Origin: Rariloculus sp965263005
GTDB lineage: Bacteria; Pseudomonadota; Gammaproteobacteria; Steroidobacterales; Rariloculaceae
DNA length: 64,000 nucleotides
Assembly (NCBI RefSeq): GCF_965263005.1
Contig: NZ_OZ253579.1
Coordinates: 2,852,001-2,916,000, forward strand
Direction: 5' to 3'
A program made the translations under genes and the position numbers. A model generated the notes under the pieces. It was not told the origin of the DNA. It searched no databases and saw nothing but the letters and a program-made list of their open reading frames with translations. Of the stretch, positions 42,517 to 52,077 are shown one piece after another (within the stretch, counting starts at the first letter, position 1; every line of letters begins with the position of its first letter).

Positions 42517-44091
42517 ATGCCCAAAGTCCTGATCAGCGACGAACTCTCCCCGACGGCAATCCAGGTCTTTGCGGCGCGGGGCGTCGAGGCCGATTTCAAA
42601 CCGGGCCTGGGCCACGAAGCTCTGCTCGAGATCATCGGCCGCTATGACGGCCTCGCCGTACGCTCCGCGACGCAAGTCACGGCCGATGTGATCGCGGCGG
42701 CCCCGAATCTCCAGGTTGTCGGCCGCGCCGGCATCGGTGTCGACAATATCGATGTCCCGTCCGCAACGGCGAAGGGCATCGTCATCATGAATACGCCTTT
42801 CGGCAATTCGATCACGACAGCCGAGCACTCCATCGCCATGATGTTCGCGGCGGCGCGCCGGATCGCGACGGCGGATGTGTCGACTCAGGCCGGCAAGTGG
42901 GAGAAGAACCGGTTCATGGGCACCGAGCTCTACGGCAAGTCGCTCGGCCTCATCGGCTGCGGCAACATCGGCTCGATCGTCGCCGAACGCGCGCTCGGCC
43001 TGAAGATGAAGGTCGTGACCTACGATCCGTTCCTCACGCACGAACATGCCGTGGATCTCGGTGTGGAGAAGATCGAGCTGGACGCGTTGCTCGCGCGCGC
43101 GGACATCATCTCGCTTCACGTGCCGATGACGGAACAGACGCGCAATATCCTGTCGGCCGAGAACCTCGCCAGGACCAAACCCGGCGTGATCGTCATCAAC
43201 GTCGCGCGCGGTGGTCTCCTCGACGAGACGGCGTTGCGCAAGTTGCTCGAAAGCAGGCACGTCGCCGCGGCAGCTTGCGACGTCTTTAGCGTGGAGCCCG
43301 CGATCGACAACGTCCTGTTCGGCGCGCCGAACTTCATCGCCACACCGCACATGGGCTCGGCGACGGCCGAAGCCCAGGAAAACGTGGCGCGGCAGGTGGC
43401 CGAGCAAATGAGCGAATATCTGCTCACGGGCACGATCACGAACGCCCTCAACATGCCGTCGATCACGGCCGAGGAGGCGCCGCGCCTCAAGCCTTTCGTT
43501 GAACTCGCCGAGAAACTCGGGAGCTTTGCAGGCCAGACCGCCGATGCGGGCGTCGAAGCCATCGAGATCGAGCTCGAGGGCCAGGTGACGGAACTCAACT
43601 CGAAACCGCTCGTCTCGGCCGCGCTCGCCGGTATCCTGCGGACAATGCTGCAGGACGTGAACATGGTCTCGGCACCGGCGATTCTCAAGGAGCGCGGCAT
43701 CCCTCTCGTCGAATCGAAACGCGAGACTTCGCCGATCTACGATAGCGTGATCCGCATAAAAGTGCAGACCGGCGGCGGCTGGCGCACGCTCGCCGGCGCC
43801 GTGCTCGCAGGCACACCGAAGATCGTCGAAGTCAAGGGCATGGCGCTCGAGGCGGAATTTGCTCCCTTGGTGCTGTACCTCAACAATGCGGACTTGCCAG
43901 GATTCATCGGCGCGCTCGGCACGACTCTCGGTGACGCTGGCATCAATATCGGCACGATGCACCTCGGTCGCACGCGCGCCGGCGACGAAGCCATCGCCAT
44001 CGTCTGCGTCGACGAGGTCCCGCCGGACGAGATCATCGCGGCGCTCTGGGAGCTGCCGCATGTGCGTTACGCGAAGTTGCTTCGATTCTGA
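42517..44091 (+). CDS. serA: D-3-phosphoglycerate dehydrogenase
   Basis: The 524-residue protein is the long SerA form: substrate/NAD domains with GRAGIGVDNIDVPSATAKGI, KSLGLIGCGNIGSIVAERAL (NAD motif), VINVARGGLLDETAL and the catalytic His in ATPHMGSATAEAQ, then the intervening ASB domain and a C-terminal ACT domain (FAPLVLYLNNADLPGFIGAL and IGTMHLGR). It catalyses the first step of serine synthesis. The ATG at 42517 is chosen at the start of homology (PKVLISDELS); the frame is open far upstream. The ACT domain allows serine feedback in some relatives. Confidence 0.93.
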   Translation: MPKVLISDELSPTAIQVFAARGVEADFKPGLGHEALLEIIGRYDGLAVRSATQVTADVIAAAPNLQVVGRAGIGVDNIDVPSATAKGIVIMNTPFGNSITTAEHSIAMMFAAARRIATADVSTQAGKWEKNRFMGTELYGKSLGLIGCGNIGSIVAERALGLKMKVVTYDPFLTHEHAVDLGVEKIELDALLARADIISLHVPMTEQTRNILSAENLARTKPGVIVINVARGGLLDETALRKLLESRHVAAAACDVFSVEPAIDNVLFGAPNFIATPHMGSATAEAQENVARQVAEQMSEYLLTGTITNALNMPSITAEEAPRLKPFVELAEKLGSFAGQTADAGVEAIEIELEGQVTELNSKPLVSAALAGILRTMLQDVNMVSAPAILKERGIPLVESKRETSPIYDSVIRIKVQTGGGWRTLAGAVLAGTPKIVEVKGMALEAEFAPLVLYLNNADLPGFIGALGTTLGDAGINIGTMHLGRTRAGDEAIAIVCVDEVPPDEIIAALWELPHVRYAKLLRF

Positions 44092-44178
44092 CCAACGCAG
44101 AGCACCGGGACACATTGCGAATCCGGCGCGGGCCGAACCGGCGTGGCGTGAACCGGCACAGGATGCATCGACGCGGGA

Positions 44179-45165
44179 CTAACCCTCCGCGGCCGCGCCC
44201 AGCGCTTTCAGTCTGGCCTTGCGCTTAGCCTCAAGCAGCCAGTGCGGGCAGGCCTGCTTGTCGTCATAGAGAATCTCGCAGTCGTCGCAGCGCACGCACT
44301 CCGGCATGATGATCTGCCGATTTCGAATGGCGCCCCATTCGCACTTCTTCTCGCAGAGCGCACACTGGTTGCACTCCGACCAGCGTTTGATTTTGAATAC
44401 GGTCAGCGCCGACACCAACCCAAGCGCGGCGCCGAACGGGCACAGAAACCGGCAGTAGAGATTGCGCACGAAGACGCTCGCGACGAGCAACACGCCGAGC
44501 CCGATCCAGAGCACTATCGACGCGTCGAGTGTAAACATCCAGAACGGCTCGATGTAGCGGTAGAACTGGATCTCGCGCGTAACGAGATAGTAGCCGACAG
44601 CACCGAACAGGATTCCGTACTTGATGTAGCCGGCCCTGTGCTCGAGCTTTTGCGGAATATCGACTCGAAACCTCGATGGCACGACGGCATCTATAAGCTG
44701 AGTGAGCGCGCCGAAAGCGCAGATCCTGCCGCAGTAGAGCCGGCCCCAGAACACCGTCGTGATCACCGTAAATGCCGCGAACGCGTACCAGGCCATGCTG
44801 TAGGAGAAGATCGGCAGGTTGCCGGTCAGCGTGCTGAAAATGTTGACGATCGACATGAGCTGGCTCTTGTAGAAGCCCATGTAGAGGACCGAAGCCACGA
44901 GCGTCACGTACTTGAGCGGCACGCTCTTGCGCAGAAAACTGACCATCGCAAGCGTTGCAAACGCGGCAAACAGGCCGATATCGAGCGCCTGATCGCCAGC
45001 AAGCTCAAGCAGTGTCGGCTCCGCGTCCTCGAACTCGTCGAAGTTCCAGCCGTCGTCGCCCGATTCGCTTTGCGCACGCAACGCGCCGAACGGCGCCGCG
45101 CCGAGCGCGATAAGCCGGACCGCAATCCAGCCCAGGCGGGAAGCGGCTAGGCGGTCCGCGATCAC
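44179..45165 (-). CDS. polyferredoxin-like membrane protein (NosR/NapH C-terminal type)
   Basis: The 328-residue protein has about six membrane helices, two Cys motifs in helix loops (YCGRICAFGALTQLID and YCRFLCPFGAALGL) and C-terminal 4Fe-4S sites (CNQCALCEKKCEWGAI and CVRCDDCEILYDDKQACP). This is the C-terminal half of NosR or NapH-like electron carriers. It starts with a four-base overlap on the FMN-binding gene, so the two form a split NosR-like system that carries electrons across the membrane. No nosZ is near; the acceptor is unknown. Confidence 0.85.
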   Translation of the reverse strand: MIADRLAASRLGWIAVRLIALGAAPFGALRAQSESGDDGWNFDEFEDAEPTLLELAGDQALDIGLFAAFATLAMVSFLRKSVPLKYVTLVASVLYMGFYKSQLMSIVNIFSTLTGNLPIFSYSMAWYAFAAFTVITTVFWGRLYCGRICAFGALTQLIDAVVPSRFRVDIPQKLEHRAGYIKYGILFGAVGYYLVTREIQFYRYIEPFWMFTLDASIVLWIGLGVLLVASVFVRNLYCRFLCPFGAALGLVSALTVFKIKRWSECNQCALCEKKCEWGAIRNRQIIMPECVRCDDCEILYDDKQACPHWLLEAKRKARLKALGAAAEG

Positions 45166-45686
45166 TGCTCGGGTGGCACGAGGTGGGCGCGCGCAGCGCG
45201 CCGCGAGCTGTTTCGTACGGCGCGGCTCGCGCTTCGCACCGTGATTGTCGCTCGCGTGATCGAGTCGACATCTTCGCCGACTCGAAACCGGTCGCGGATG
45301 TTCTTGCGCTCGAATTGCACTGCGTACCTCGGCAGGTCTACCGAGAAGTAGCCGTAGGGCTCGCGATGGTCATCAACGATGATGCGCGTGAGCACACCCT
45401 GCGGGTCCATGCCTACGAGCATCTTGATCGGCCCGTCGTAGCCGCGCTCGAGCGGGTCGAGTTCCGTGGTCCAGAAGGCGAGACCCAAAAGCGCGGGCTC
45501 GCCTTCTGAAGGCGCCGGCCCGAACGCCTTGTAGTGCGGCGGGTCGCCTTCCTTTTCCGAAAAGCTCACGGCATCGGGAAACAGATACGCGAGCTGCGAC
45601 TGCAACTCTTCGTCGTCATCCTGGCCGTTGACGATGGCCACGCCAAGCACACAAAGTGCGATGATCGGCAATGCGATTCGGAACAC
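45162..45686 (-). CDS. FMN-binding domain protein, exported
   Basis: The 174-residue protein starts at GTG 45686, with GGAGGAGGG upstream. A signal peptide (FRIALPIIALCVLGVAIVNG) is followed by the FMN-binding domain: GYDGPIKMLVGMDPQGVLTRIIVDDHREPYGY (in part) and DSITRATITV near residue 147, where Thr would carry covalent FMN as in NosR and NqrC. It is coupled to the 4Fe-4S membrane gene by an ATGA overlap. An ApbE-type flavin transferase would be needed and is not in the window. Confidence 0.82.
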   Translation of the reverse strand: MFRIALPIIALCVLGVAIVNGQDDDEELQSQLAYLFPDAVSFSEKEGDPPHYKAFGPAPSEGEPALLGLAFWTTELDPLERGYDGPIKMLVGMDPQGVLTRIIVDDHREPYGYFSVDLPRYAVQFERKNIRDRFRVGEDVDSITRATITVRSASRAVRNSSRRAARAHLVPPEQ

Positions 45687-45813
45687 GGCACCCTCCTCCG
45701 GGCTCTGGATTATCACGGTCGTTACGATTCCGGTCAATTTGAGCCGCGGATCGGTGAACACGGCAGCGCGAAGGATTGGCCAATCTCGCGCCAACGTGCA
45801 AAATACAGGTTCC

Positions 45814-46305
45814 ATGAACAGATGTTCCGTAAATAGATTCCTGCTGCTGCCGCTGACCGTGGCCATCGCTCTACTGGCGGGCAGGTCCGACGACGCCGTG
45901 GGGCAGTCCCGCCAACTTCAGCTCCGGCTCGAGGCAACGACGAGGCTTGATTGCAGTTTCTCGACGCTCGCGACGGGCGATTGGGACGACGTTGCAACGA
46001 CCGCGGCGGTCACGCCCAGCGAGTTCGAGCTTTCGTTCTTCGACATCGACGCCGAGGAGGGCACGGCCGAAGCCGACGGACAGTTCGGCTCATCGTATAT
46101 CGTCGTTCGCTATTCGTCCGGCTACCTGCATCTCATGCAGATGCGCGGTTCCGGACCGTTGCGGCTGACGACTGTGCTCGCTCAGGAGGCCGGTGACGGC
46201 CGGCTCATGGCCATCCACACGCGGCACGAGTATTCGCCCACGATTCTGCCGGGGTTCACGTCGCGGCCGGAGATGTACCTCGGCGCCTGTTCGATCGACG
46301 AGTAG
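45814..46305 (+). CDS. hypothetical exported protein
   Basis: The 163-residue protein has a signal peptide (NRFLLLPLTVAIALLAGRSDDAVG). The mature part has LDCSFSTLATGDW and VVRYSSGYLHLMQMRGSGPLRLTTV, and a final CSID, suggesting a disulfide and a small beta-barrel. No family is recognised. It is divergent from the FMN-binding gene with 127 bp between them. Confidence 0.62.
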   Translation: MNRCSVNRFLLLPLTVAIALLAGRSDDAVGQSRQLQLRLEATTRLDCSFSTLATGDWDDVATTAAVTPSEFELSFFDIDAEEGTAEADGQFGSSYIVVRYSSGYLHLMQMRGSGPLRLTTVLAQEAGDGRLMAIHTRHEYSPTILPGFTSRPEMYLGACSIDE

Positions 46306-46383
46306 GTTCGCTTCGATCGACGATCAAGCTGGCGGCCCGGCCGCCGGCAATTCCGCCGTCGTGCGGCCCGCCGTCCGGCAGCG

Positions 46384-48066
46384 CTACCGGCCGATCGGCG
46401 CGCCGACCGGGGAGGCGAATTCGTAGCGCGGCAAGGCGAACGCGACGAGCGTCGAGCCCGACGGGATCAGCACGAACTGCCGACCGTCGAGCATATAGGT
46501 CATGGCCGCCGCGCCCCAGATCCGCGAACCCGTCGGGTAATACCAGAGGTTTTCGCCCGTTCGCCCGTCGAACGCCATGAAGTTGCCCTGGTGGTCGCCT
46601 GCGAAGACGAGGCCCGCGGCCGTGCTCATGACGCCGGCCATGGTCGCCGACGGGTAACGGAACTCCCACTTGCGCTCGCCCGTGTTCACATCGATGGCGC
46701 GCAGCGCGCCGTATTCCTGGTCGCGGTCGGTCCAGACAACGCCGCCCGTGGTCGCTTCGCCCCGAACGTACTCAGGCTCGAACGGCACATAGCTCGAGCA
46801 GGTCTCGCGCGCATTCACGAAAAAGAGCTCAAGCGCCGGATCGTACGTCGGCGGCATGAAGTTCGTGCCGCCCCACTGGTCGGGCAGGCAGCCCCCGCTA
46901 CCGTCATTATTCAGGACGATCGGCCGTCCGTCGGCGCCGATCTGCCTGGCCCATGTCGTATCGGTGAACCGTTCCGCCAGCAGCAGCTCGCCGTTCGTGC
47001 GGTCGAGCACGTAGAAGAAACCGTTGCGGTTCGCGACCATGACGACCTTGCGTTCCTCGCCATCGATCGTGAGCTCGGCCTGCACGGGCACGTGATTGGA
47101 ATCCCAGTCGTGGGTGTCGTGGGGCGTGAACTGGTAGTGCCACCTGAGCGCGCCCGTTGCCGCCTCCAGCGCGACAATCGACGCGGTGTAGAGGTTGTCC
47201 CCTTCGCGCTCGACGTCGTAGTAGTCGGGATTCGGATTGCCCGTGCCCCAATACAGGAGATCGAGCTCGGGGTCGTAGCTCCCCGTCATCCAGGTACCGC
47301 CGCCGCCCTGCATCATGGCCTCGGCGTTGGGCCACGTCTCACTGCCAGGCTCACCCGGCTCGGGTATCGTATAGAAGCGCCAGACCAGCTTGCCCGTCGC
47401 CGGATCGTACGCGTCGATGAAGCCGCGGGTCGGATACTCGCCGCCGGAGATTCCGACGATGACCTTGTCGTCGATGACGAGCGGCGCCAAAGTTGAGGAA
47501 TGGCCGATTTCGTAGTCCGCGAGCACCACGTCCCAGAGCACGCTGCCGGTCCGCCGGTCGAACGCAAGCAGATGCGCGTCGAGCGTTACCATGAACAGAC
47601 GATCCCCAAGAATGCCGAAGCCGCGGTTGACCGGCGCGCTTCTGCCGTAGGTGAGGTTGTCCGGCAGGTCGCGCTGATAGGTCCAGAACGGCCTGCCCGT
47701 GCGGGCGTCGAGCGCCCATGCGAAATTGTTCGAGCCCGTCACGTAGAGCACGCCGTCGTACAGGAGCGGCGTCGTCTCGAAGCCTCGACCGCGCGTCAAC
47801 GTGCCGGTCTGGAAAGTCCACGCCGGCGCCAGGCGATACACGTTTTCGCGGTTGATCTGCGTGAGCGGGCTATGGCGGCGTCCGCTGTAGTCGCCGGAAA
47901 AGGTCAGCCAGCTCGACGGACGGTCGAAACCGCGCAGAATGTGTTCGTAAGTCACGCCGGGATGGGCCTCGGCGTCCGCACCATCGTCCTGCGCCCGAAG
48001 CGCGCCGGACAACATCGTCACCAGCACACACCCGGCCGCGACCGCGAAAAAACTTCGCATCGACAT
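46384..48066 (-). CDS. exported quinoprotein alcohol dehydrogenase (PQQ)
   Basis: The 560-residue protein has a signal peptide ending GALRAQ. It is an eight-bladed PQQ propeller: FSGDYSGRRHSPLTQINREN, GRGFETTPLLYDGVLYVTG, ISGGEYPTRGFIDAYD (PQQ-binding loop), ETWPNAEAMMQGGGGTWMTG, and HDTHDWDSNHVP with the catalytic Asp; the residue two after it is Asn, not the Asp of lanthanide enzymes, so calcium is expected. ATMAGVMSTAAGLVFAGDHQGNFMA closes the fold. A dihaem cytochrome gene precedes it by five bases and is its likely electron acceptor. Confidence 0.88.
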   Translation of the reverse strand: MSMRSFFAVAAGCVLVTMLSGALRAQDDGADAEAHPGVTYEHILRGFDRPSSWLTFSGDYSGRRHSPLTQINRENVYRLAPAWTFQTGTLTRGRGFETTPLLYDGVLYVTGSNNFAWALDARTGRPFWTYQRDLPDNLTYGRSAPVNRGFGILGDRLFMVTLDAHLLAFDRRTGSVLWDVVLADYEIGHSSTLAPLVIDDKVIVGISGGEYPTRGFIDAYDPATGKLVWRFYTIPEPGEPGSETWPNAEAMMQGGGGTWMTGSYDPELDLLYWGTGNPNPDYYDVEREGDNLYTASIVALEAATGALRWHYQFTPHDTHDWDSNHVPVQAELTIDGEERKVVMVANRNGFFYVLDRTNGELLLAERFTDTTWARQIGADGRPIVLNNDGSGGCLPDQWGGTNFMPPTYDPALELFFVNARETCSSYVPFEPEYVRGEATTGGVVWTDRDQEYGALRAIDVNTGERKWEFRYPSATMAGVMSTAAGLVFAGDHQGNFMAFDGRTGENLWYYPTGSRIWGAAAMTYMLDGRQFVLIPSGSTLVAFALPRYEFASPVGAPIGR

Positions 48067-48071
48067 AACGA

Positions 48072-48860
48072 TTACTCCTCAGCGATCAGCGAACCATCGG
48101 CACGCAGCGTGCCTAGATGGGCGAGCAGGTCGTCGAGCTCGCGCCCGCTCAAGCGTACTCTCCCGAACCGCGTCATCAGCGATTCCTCCTCGTGAACGAG
48201 CTCGCGGAGGTTGGCCTTCAGGTATCCCTGCAGTCGTTCGTCCTTGTCGACGACCTGAATCGAAAACGCGTCTTCGCCCTTTGTGACGCCCTCGACGCGC
48301 TCACCGTCTGCGGTGACCAGCGTGACGGTGCGGTAGCCGAGCTCGATGGATTCGCTCGGGTCGCGTATCGACCCGATGAGCGCCTCGCGGGAACGGACCG
48401 CGGCGATATTCGAAAGCTCGGGCCCCAGCGTCCCGCCGTTGCCGTTCACGCGATGACAGTCCGCGCAGTTCGCAGCGAAAATCTCGCGGCCAAGTTCCGT
48501 GTCGCCGCTGCCGGGGTCGAACGGTGGCACCGTGCTGATGCTTCTCAAGTAGGCGACCATGGCCCACAGTTCGTCATCGGGCGCGAAGCTCGGCGGCATG
48601 ACGCTGCCGTCGACGCCGAGCTGGATCGTCTCGAAGACGCGCTCGTCGTTCGCCTGCTCGAGCCAGAGCCTCGTAACATCCGGGCCGGTCGCCCCCTTGG
48701 CGTCGGCGCCATGACATGCGGCGCAGCGATTCGCATACAACACGTCTCCCGCCCGGATCGCTCGCGCGTCGCCTTCGAATGGATTGCCGACCTGAGCGGC
48801 CGCGTACAGCGGCGCCGCGGCGCAAACGACCGCAAGTATGTGGCTGAGCGTGCTATTCAC
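48072..48860 (-). CDS. dihaem cytochrome c, partner of the quinoprotein
   Basis: The 262-residue protein has a signal peptide ending YAAAQ and two haem sites, C46-x2-C49-H50 (CAACHG) and C132-x2-C135-H136 (CADCHR). Met ligand candidates are in VMPPSFAPDDE. The C-terminal 100 residues (SREALIGSIRDPSESIELGYRT) match the haem-binding end of large PVC-type proteins. Located immediately upstream of the quinoprotein gene, so it is probably its acceptor. Confidence 0.87.
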   Translation of the reverse strand: MNSTLSHILAVVCAAAPLYAAAQVGNPFEGDARAIRAGDVLYANRCAACHGADAKGATGPDVTRLWLEQANDERVFETIQLGVDGSVMPPSFAPDDELWAMVAYLRSISTVPPFDPGSGDTELGREIFAANCADCHRVNGNGGTLGPELSNIAAVRSREALIGSIRDPSESIELGYRTVTLVTADGERVEGVTKGEDAFSIQVVDKDERLQGYLKANLRELVHEEESLMTRFGRVRLSGRELDDLLAHLGTLRADGSLIAEE

Positions 48861-49032
48861 TGATTTCCAGCTCCGTAGGACGGGCGGCGCTCAGTATACG
48901 TCTACACGCCGACGGCGGCACGCTGGAGTGGTTCGACCGCAAGCAGGACGGGACGGGACTTGATAAGTTTGCCGTGCAACGACGACGCCGTTCGTGGCAT
49001 ATTCCCATCGCAGCCATCCGAATGAGTCGAAC

Positions 49033-49860
49033 ATGAACGATCGAAAGACCTGGCCCCTGCTCACGCTCGCGCTCTTCGCGCTGACCGGCCTAGCGGCCGT
49101 CGCGCATGGACAGTCCGAGCGCCGCGCGATGCCGGACTATGACGACTTGCCCGACTGGAGCGGCGTGTGGGGAATGACGAGCAACACGGTGTTCGACCAG
49201 GCGACGGTCGAGCCGCCCGGCGGCAGTTCCAATACGCCCGGAACGCGCGAGTATCCGCCCTACAACGACGAGTGGGAAGCGAAGTATGCAGCGAACCGCG
49301 AACTTGTCCGGCAAGGCCGGTTTCCCGATCCGATCACGACCTGCGGAACGCCGGTCGGCTATCCGCGCCTGATGAACCAGCCGGGTGCTTCGGAGTTCGT
49401 GCTCCGGCCCGAGGCGGTGTGGATACTGACCGAGGACGGGCCGAACATCATGCGCATCCACACCGACGGCCGCGAACATCCGGGCCCGAACGACCGCTGG
49501 CCGACATTCAGCGGCGAGTCCGTCGGCTACTGGGAGGGCGACACGCTCGTCTTCGAGACGATCAGCCTGAAAGGCGATGGCGACACGATCCTCGATCGAA
49601 CAGGCATCGTGCTGAGCGAGCAGGCGCGCATTGTGACTCGCATGCGCAGCATCGGTCCCGACCTCATCGAAGCGCGCTTCACGATCGAGGATCCCGAAGC
49701 CCTCGTCGAGCCGTGGAACGTCGTCAAGGAATACCGCCGGCTCGAGCCCGGCACGCGGATGTTTGAGTTTGCATGCGCCGAGAACAACCGGAACCCCGTC
49801 GACGCGTCGGGCCGGACACTGACGCTCGACGCCGACGGCAACGTCCTCGATCAGCAATGA
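49033..49860 (+). CDS. exported protein of the PDWSGVW-type family (paralogue 3)
   Basis: The 275-residue protein starts at 49033 and has a signal peptide (WPLLTLALFALTGLAAVAHG). The mature part has PDWSGVWGM near its start, CGTPVGYPRLMN, RIHTDGREHPGPNDRWPTF, then GYWEGDTLVFETISLKG, the most canonical copy in the window. It is the first gene of a three-gene set: this gene, DUF6152 (12 bp later) and another PDWSGVW protein (92 bp later). Unknown function. Confidence 0.8.
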   Translation: MNDRKTWPLLTLALFALTGLAAVAHGQSERRAMPDYDDLPDWSGVWGMTSNTVFDQATVEPPGGSSNTPGTREYPPYNDEWEAKYAANRELVRQGRFPDPITTCGTPVGYPRLMNQPGASEFVLRPEAVWILTEDGPNIMRIHTDGREHPGPNDRWPTFSGESVGYWEGDTLVFETISLKGDGDTILDRTGIVLSEQARIVTRMRSIGPDLIEARFTIEDPEALVEPWNVVKEYRRLEPGTRMFEFACAENNRNPVDASGRTLTLDADGNVLDQQ

Positions 49861-49872
49861 GGAGCCACTGAA

Positions 49873-50289
49873 ATGAATGCACGCAAATTGTCATTGAGCA
49901 TCGTCACGTCGACTACCGTCACGTCGACTATCGTCGCGGCAATCATCGGGCTCGCGGCCCTGTCGGTCCCGGCCTTCGGCCATCACGCCGCATCGATGTT
50001 CGACCGTGAGCGGACAATCGATCTCACGGGTACGATCCGCGAGTTTCAATGGACCAACCCGCACATCTGGATCCAGGTCGAAATCGCGACCGAGAACGGT
50101 GAAATGGAGGAGTGGAGCGTTGAGGGCGGTGTCCCGAACCGGCTCTTTCGAGCAGGCTGGCGCCCGAACAGCTTCCGGCCGGGCGACGAAGTCACGATCC
50201 GCGGCTTCCCGATGCGCGACGGCGGCAGGGCGGCACTGTTCATCGGCGCGAAGCTGCCCGACGGGTCGACACTCGGGCGATACGAGTAA
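49873..50289 (+). CDS. exported DUF6152-like protein (paralogue 3)
   Basis: The 138-residue protein has a signal peptide with a short duplicated TSTTVTSTIV segment, ending VPAFG, followed by HHAASMFDRERTIDLTGTIREF and WTNPHIWIQVEI. The WSVEGGVPNRLFRAGW and RGFPMRDGGRAAL segments complete the family pattern. It lies between two PDWSGVW genes on the same strand, in the conserved module. Unknown function. Confidence 0.85.
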   Translation: MNARKLSLSIVTSTTVTSTIVAAIIGLAALSVPAFGHHAASMFDRERTIDLTGTIREFQWTNPHIWIQVEIATENGEMEEWSVEGGVPNRLFRAGWRPNSFRPGDEVTIRGFPMRDGGRAALFIGAKLPDGSTLGRYE

Positions 50290-50381
50290 CGGCGGCGGCG
50301 CGCCGCGAGTCATATATCCTTGCGGTAGCCTGAGAAACCGCGAACCGGACAAGACACAGCGAAGAGGGAGACACTCGAATC

Positions 50382-51281
50382 ATGTTCAAGAAGACTATTG
50401 GCGCGGCAGCGTTGCTGGCGGCCGCGTATCTGACCGCTCCCGGCGCGGGCGCTCAACTCCCGACGCAGAGCGAGGAGGAACGCCAGGCCATGATGGCGCT
50501 CGGCAGCGCGCACGATACGGCCTTTGAGCTCTACGAGACCTTGCGGGAACGGGCCGGTGGCGGTGACGGGCTCGAGTGGGACGCGCTCCCCGATTGGTCC
50601 GGCTTGTGGTCCCGGCCGATCGAGCACATCGCGCTGTTCGACCCGACCCAGAGCCGCGACCGACCTCCGACGGCTCAATTGACGCCCGAGTACCAGGCGA
50701 TGCTCGACAGCAAGCTCGAGCTTGTCAGCCAGGGATTCGAGTACGACCGTCTCGGAAGGTGCGATCCGCCCGGCGTCCCGCGCTGGTTCACCGAGCCGTT
50801 CCTGCGCGAGCAAGTCGTCACACCCGATCAGACGTGGCTCCTGAACGAAGTCGCAAACGAAGTGCGCCGGGTCTACACCGACGGCCGCGAGCATCTACCC
50901 GCGGAGGACCGGTTTGCGACCTGGGACGGCGACTCGATCGGTTTCTGGGACGACGGCCGACTCGTCATCCACACGACCCAGCTCTCGCCCGGCGAGTACA
51001 CGCGCGGCCAGCCCGATCACACCGATCAGGTCGAGGTCGTCGAGATCTGGCAGAAGGTCGACGAAGACAGCATTGTCGTTGACGTTTGGGCCTACGATCC
51101 GCCGGCGCTCGCCGAACCCTGGTATGTAAGGCAGCACTACGAGAAGCTGTCAAACGAGGACGGCAACCTGCGCATCCATTATTGGCACTGCTTCGAGAAC
51201 CAGAACAACGACGTCTTCGAGACCGATGAGGGCGGCACGGACTTCGTCGACTTCGACTTCACTGACGTGGACGACAACTGA
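50382..51281 (+). CDS. exported protein of the PDWSGVW-type family (paralogue 4)
   Basis: The 299-residue protein has a signal peptide (KKTIGAAALLAAAYLTAPGAGA), then an acidic helical segment before LPDWSGLWSRPIEH. Further family segments are VYTDGREHLPAEDRFATWDGDSIGFWDDGRLVIHTTQLS (shown in parts VYTDGREHLPAEDR and GFWDDGRLVIHTT) and DPPALAEPWYVRQHYEKL. The C-terminus is very acidic (FVDFDFTDVDDN). Follows the DUF6152 gene. Confidence 0.78.
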   Translation: MFKKTIGAAALLAAAYLTAPGAGAQLPTQSEEERQAMMALGSAHDTAFELYETLRERAGGGDGLEWDALPDWSGLWSRPIEHIALFDPTQSRDRPPTAQLTPEYQAMLDSKLELVSQGFEYDRLGRCDPPGVPRWFTEPFLREQVVTPDQTWLLNEVANEVRRVYTDGREHLPAEDRFATWDGDSIGFWDDGRLVIHTTQLSPGEYTRGQPDHTDQVEVVEIWQKVDEDSIVVDVWAYDPPALAEPWYVRQHYEKLSNEDGNLRIHYWHCFENQNNDVFETDEGGTDFVDFDFTDVDDN

Positions 51282-51321
51282 CGCGGACTACAACTGGCGG
51301 AGGGGACACCGGCTCGGGGGC

Positions 51322-51561
51322 TTACGGACTGTCCTCCGGCGGTGCCTGGACCTCCAGGCGACCCTCGATGTAGGCCACACGCTGGCCTATGGCGGAAACT
51401 TCGGCGTGCAGGGAATCGAGCCTCAACTCGATCTGCGCCGCCCGAGATTCGATCTGCGCGAGCCTCGAGTCGATCCCGGCGTGCTGCGCGATAATCAAGC
51501 TACCCAGACCAAGTCCAAGCGTGACGCCGGTTCCTATGATGGCCCAGAACTCGGAACTCAC
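51322..51561 (-). CDS. small membrane protein with coiled coil
   Basis: The 79-residue protein starts at GTG 51561 with GGAAG upstream. One membrane helix (EFWAIIGTGVTLGLGLGSLIIAQ) is followed by a heptad-rich coiled coil (RLAQIESRAAQIELRLDSLH). Short proteins of this layout are common in proteobacteria and are unassigned. It converges with the PDWSGVW gene. Confidence 0.6.
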   Translation of the reverse strand: MSSEFWAIIGTGVTLGLGLGSLIIAQHAGIDSRLAQIESRAAQIELRLDSLHAEVSAIGQRVAYIEGRLEVQAPPEDSP

Positions 51562-52077
51562 TCGTCTTCCTTCCGAAGCATGCGTTCGACCAAGCAGCAT
51601 ACACCGCCGGTAGACCCCAGGGAACATGGTCAAACGCTACCAAACATCGAGAAACGGGCGGCAGTGATCGTCGCGCCATTCACTGTCGACGCGAACCAGA
51701 CCGCCCGTCCCTCGCATGCCGGTCGCTGCGACATGGCGGCCCGGATTGCGAAAATACGGCAACGCCCTGTGACCTCCCAGACTGGCGATAGCAAACCGGG
51801 ATGTGCCGACCCGCAGGCAAGCTACGCCTACCTCAGTTCCGCCGCCGTTTGGGCACGAACCAACGCGTCGAACAGCGGAGCTCGTCTTCGATCTCGCGTA
51901 TTCCTTCCGGAACTCTGGATTCTGTCAGACGCCGGCGTGGCGACCATGTACACGCACAAAGTGATCGCAGGCGACCGTCGCCAAGGCATCCGTGTGGTTT
52001 CGCCGCACGCGTTTCTGGAGTCCGGCCTACAGTGAATTGCTTGCCCGCGTCCACACCATCGAGCGGCTCCACGCCGT
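51562..52077. other. gene-poor stretch
   Basis: No frame here has a recognised domain, ribosome site or signal peptide. One plus-strand stretch near 51960-52030 encodes RRQGIRVVSPHAFLESG, which faintly resembles the end of PIN-domain toxins, but without any upstream part it is not called. Confidence 0.5.

Noticed and set aside
51226..52035. Long plus-strand frame ending in VVSPHAFLESG, faintly like a PIN-domain toxin C-terminus.
   Set aside because: The frame overlaps two real genes and lacks any other PIN motif or a start.
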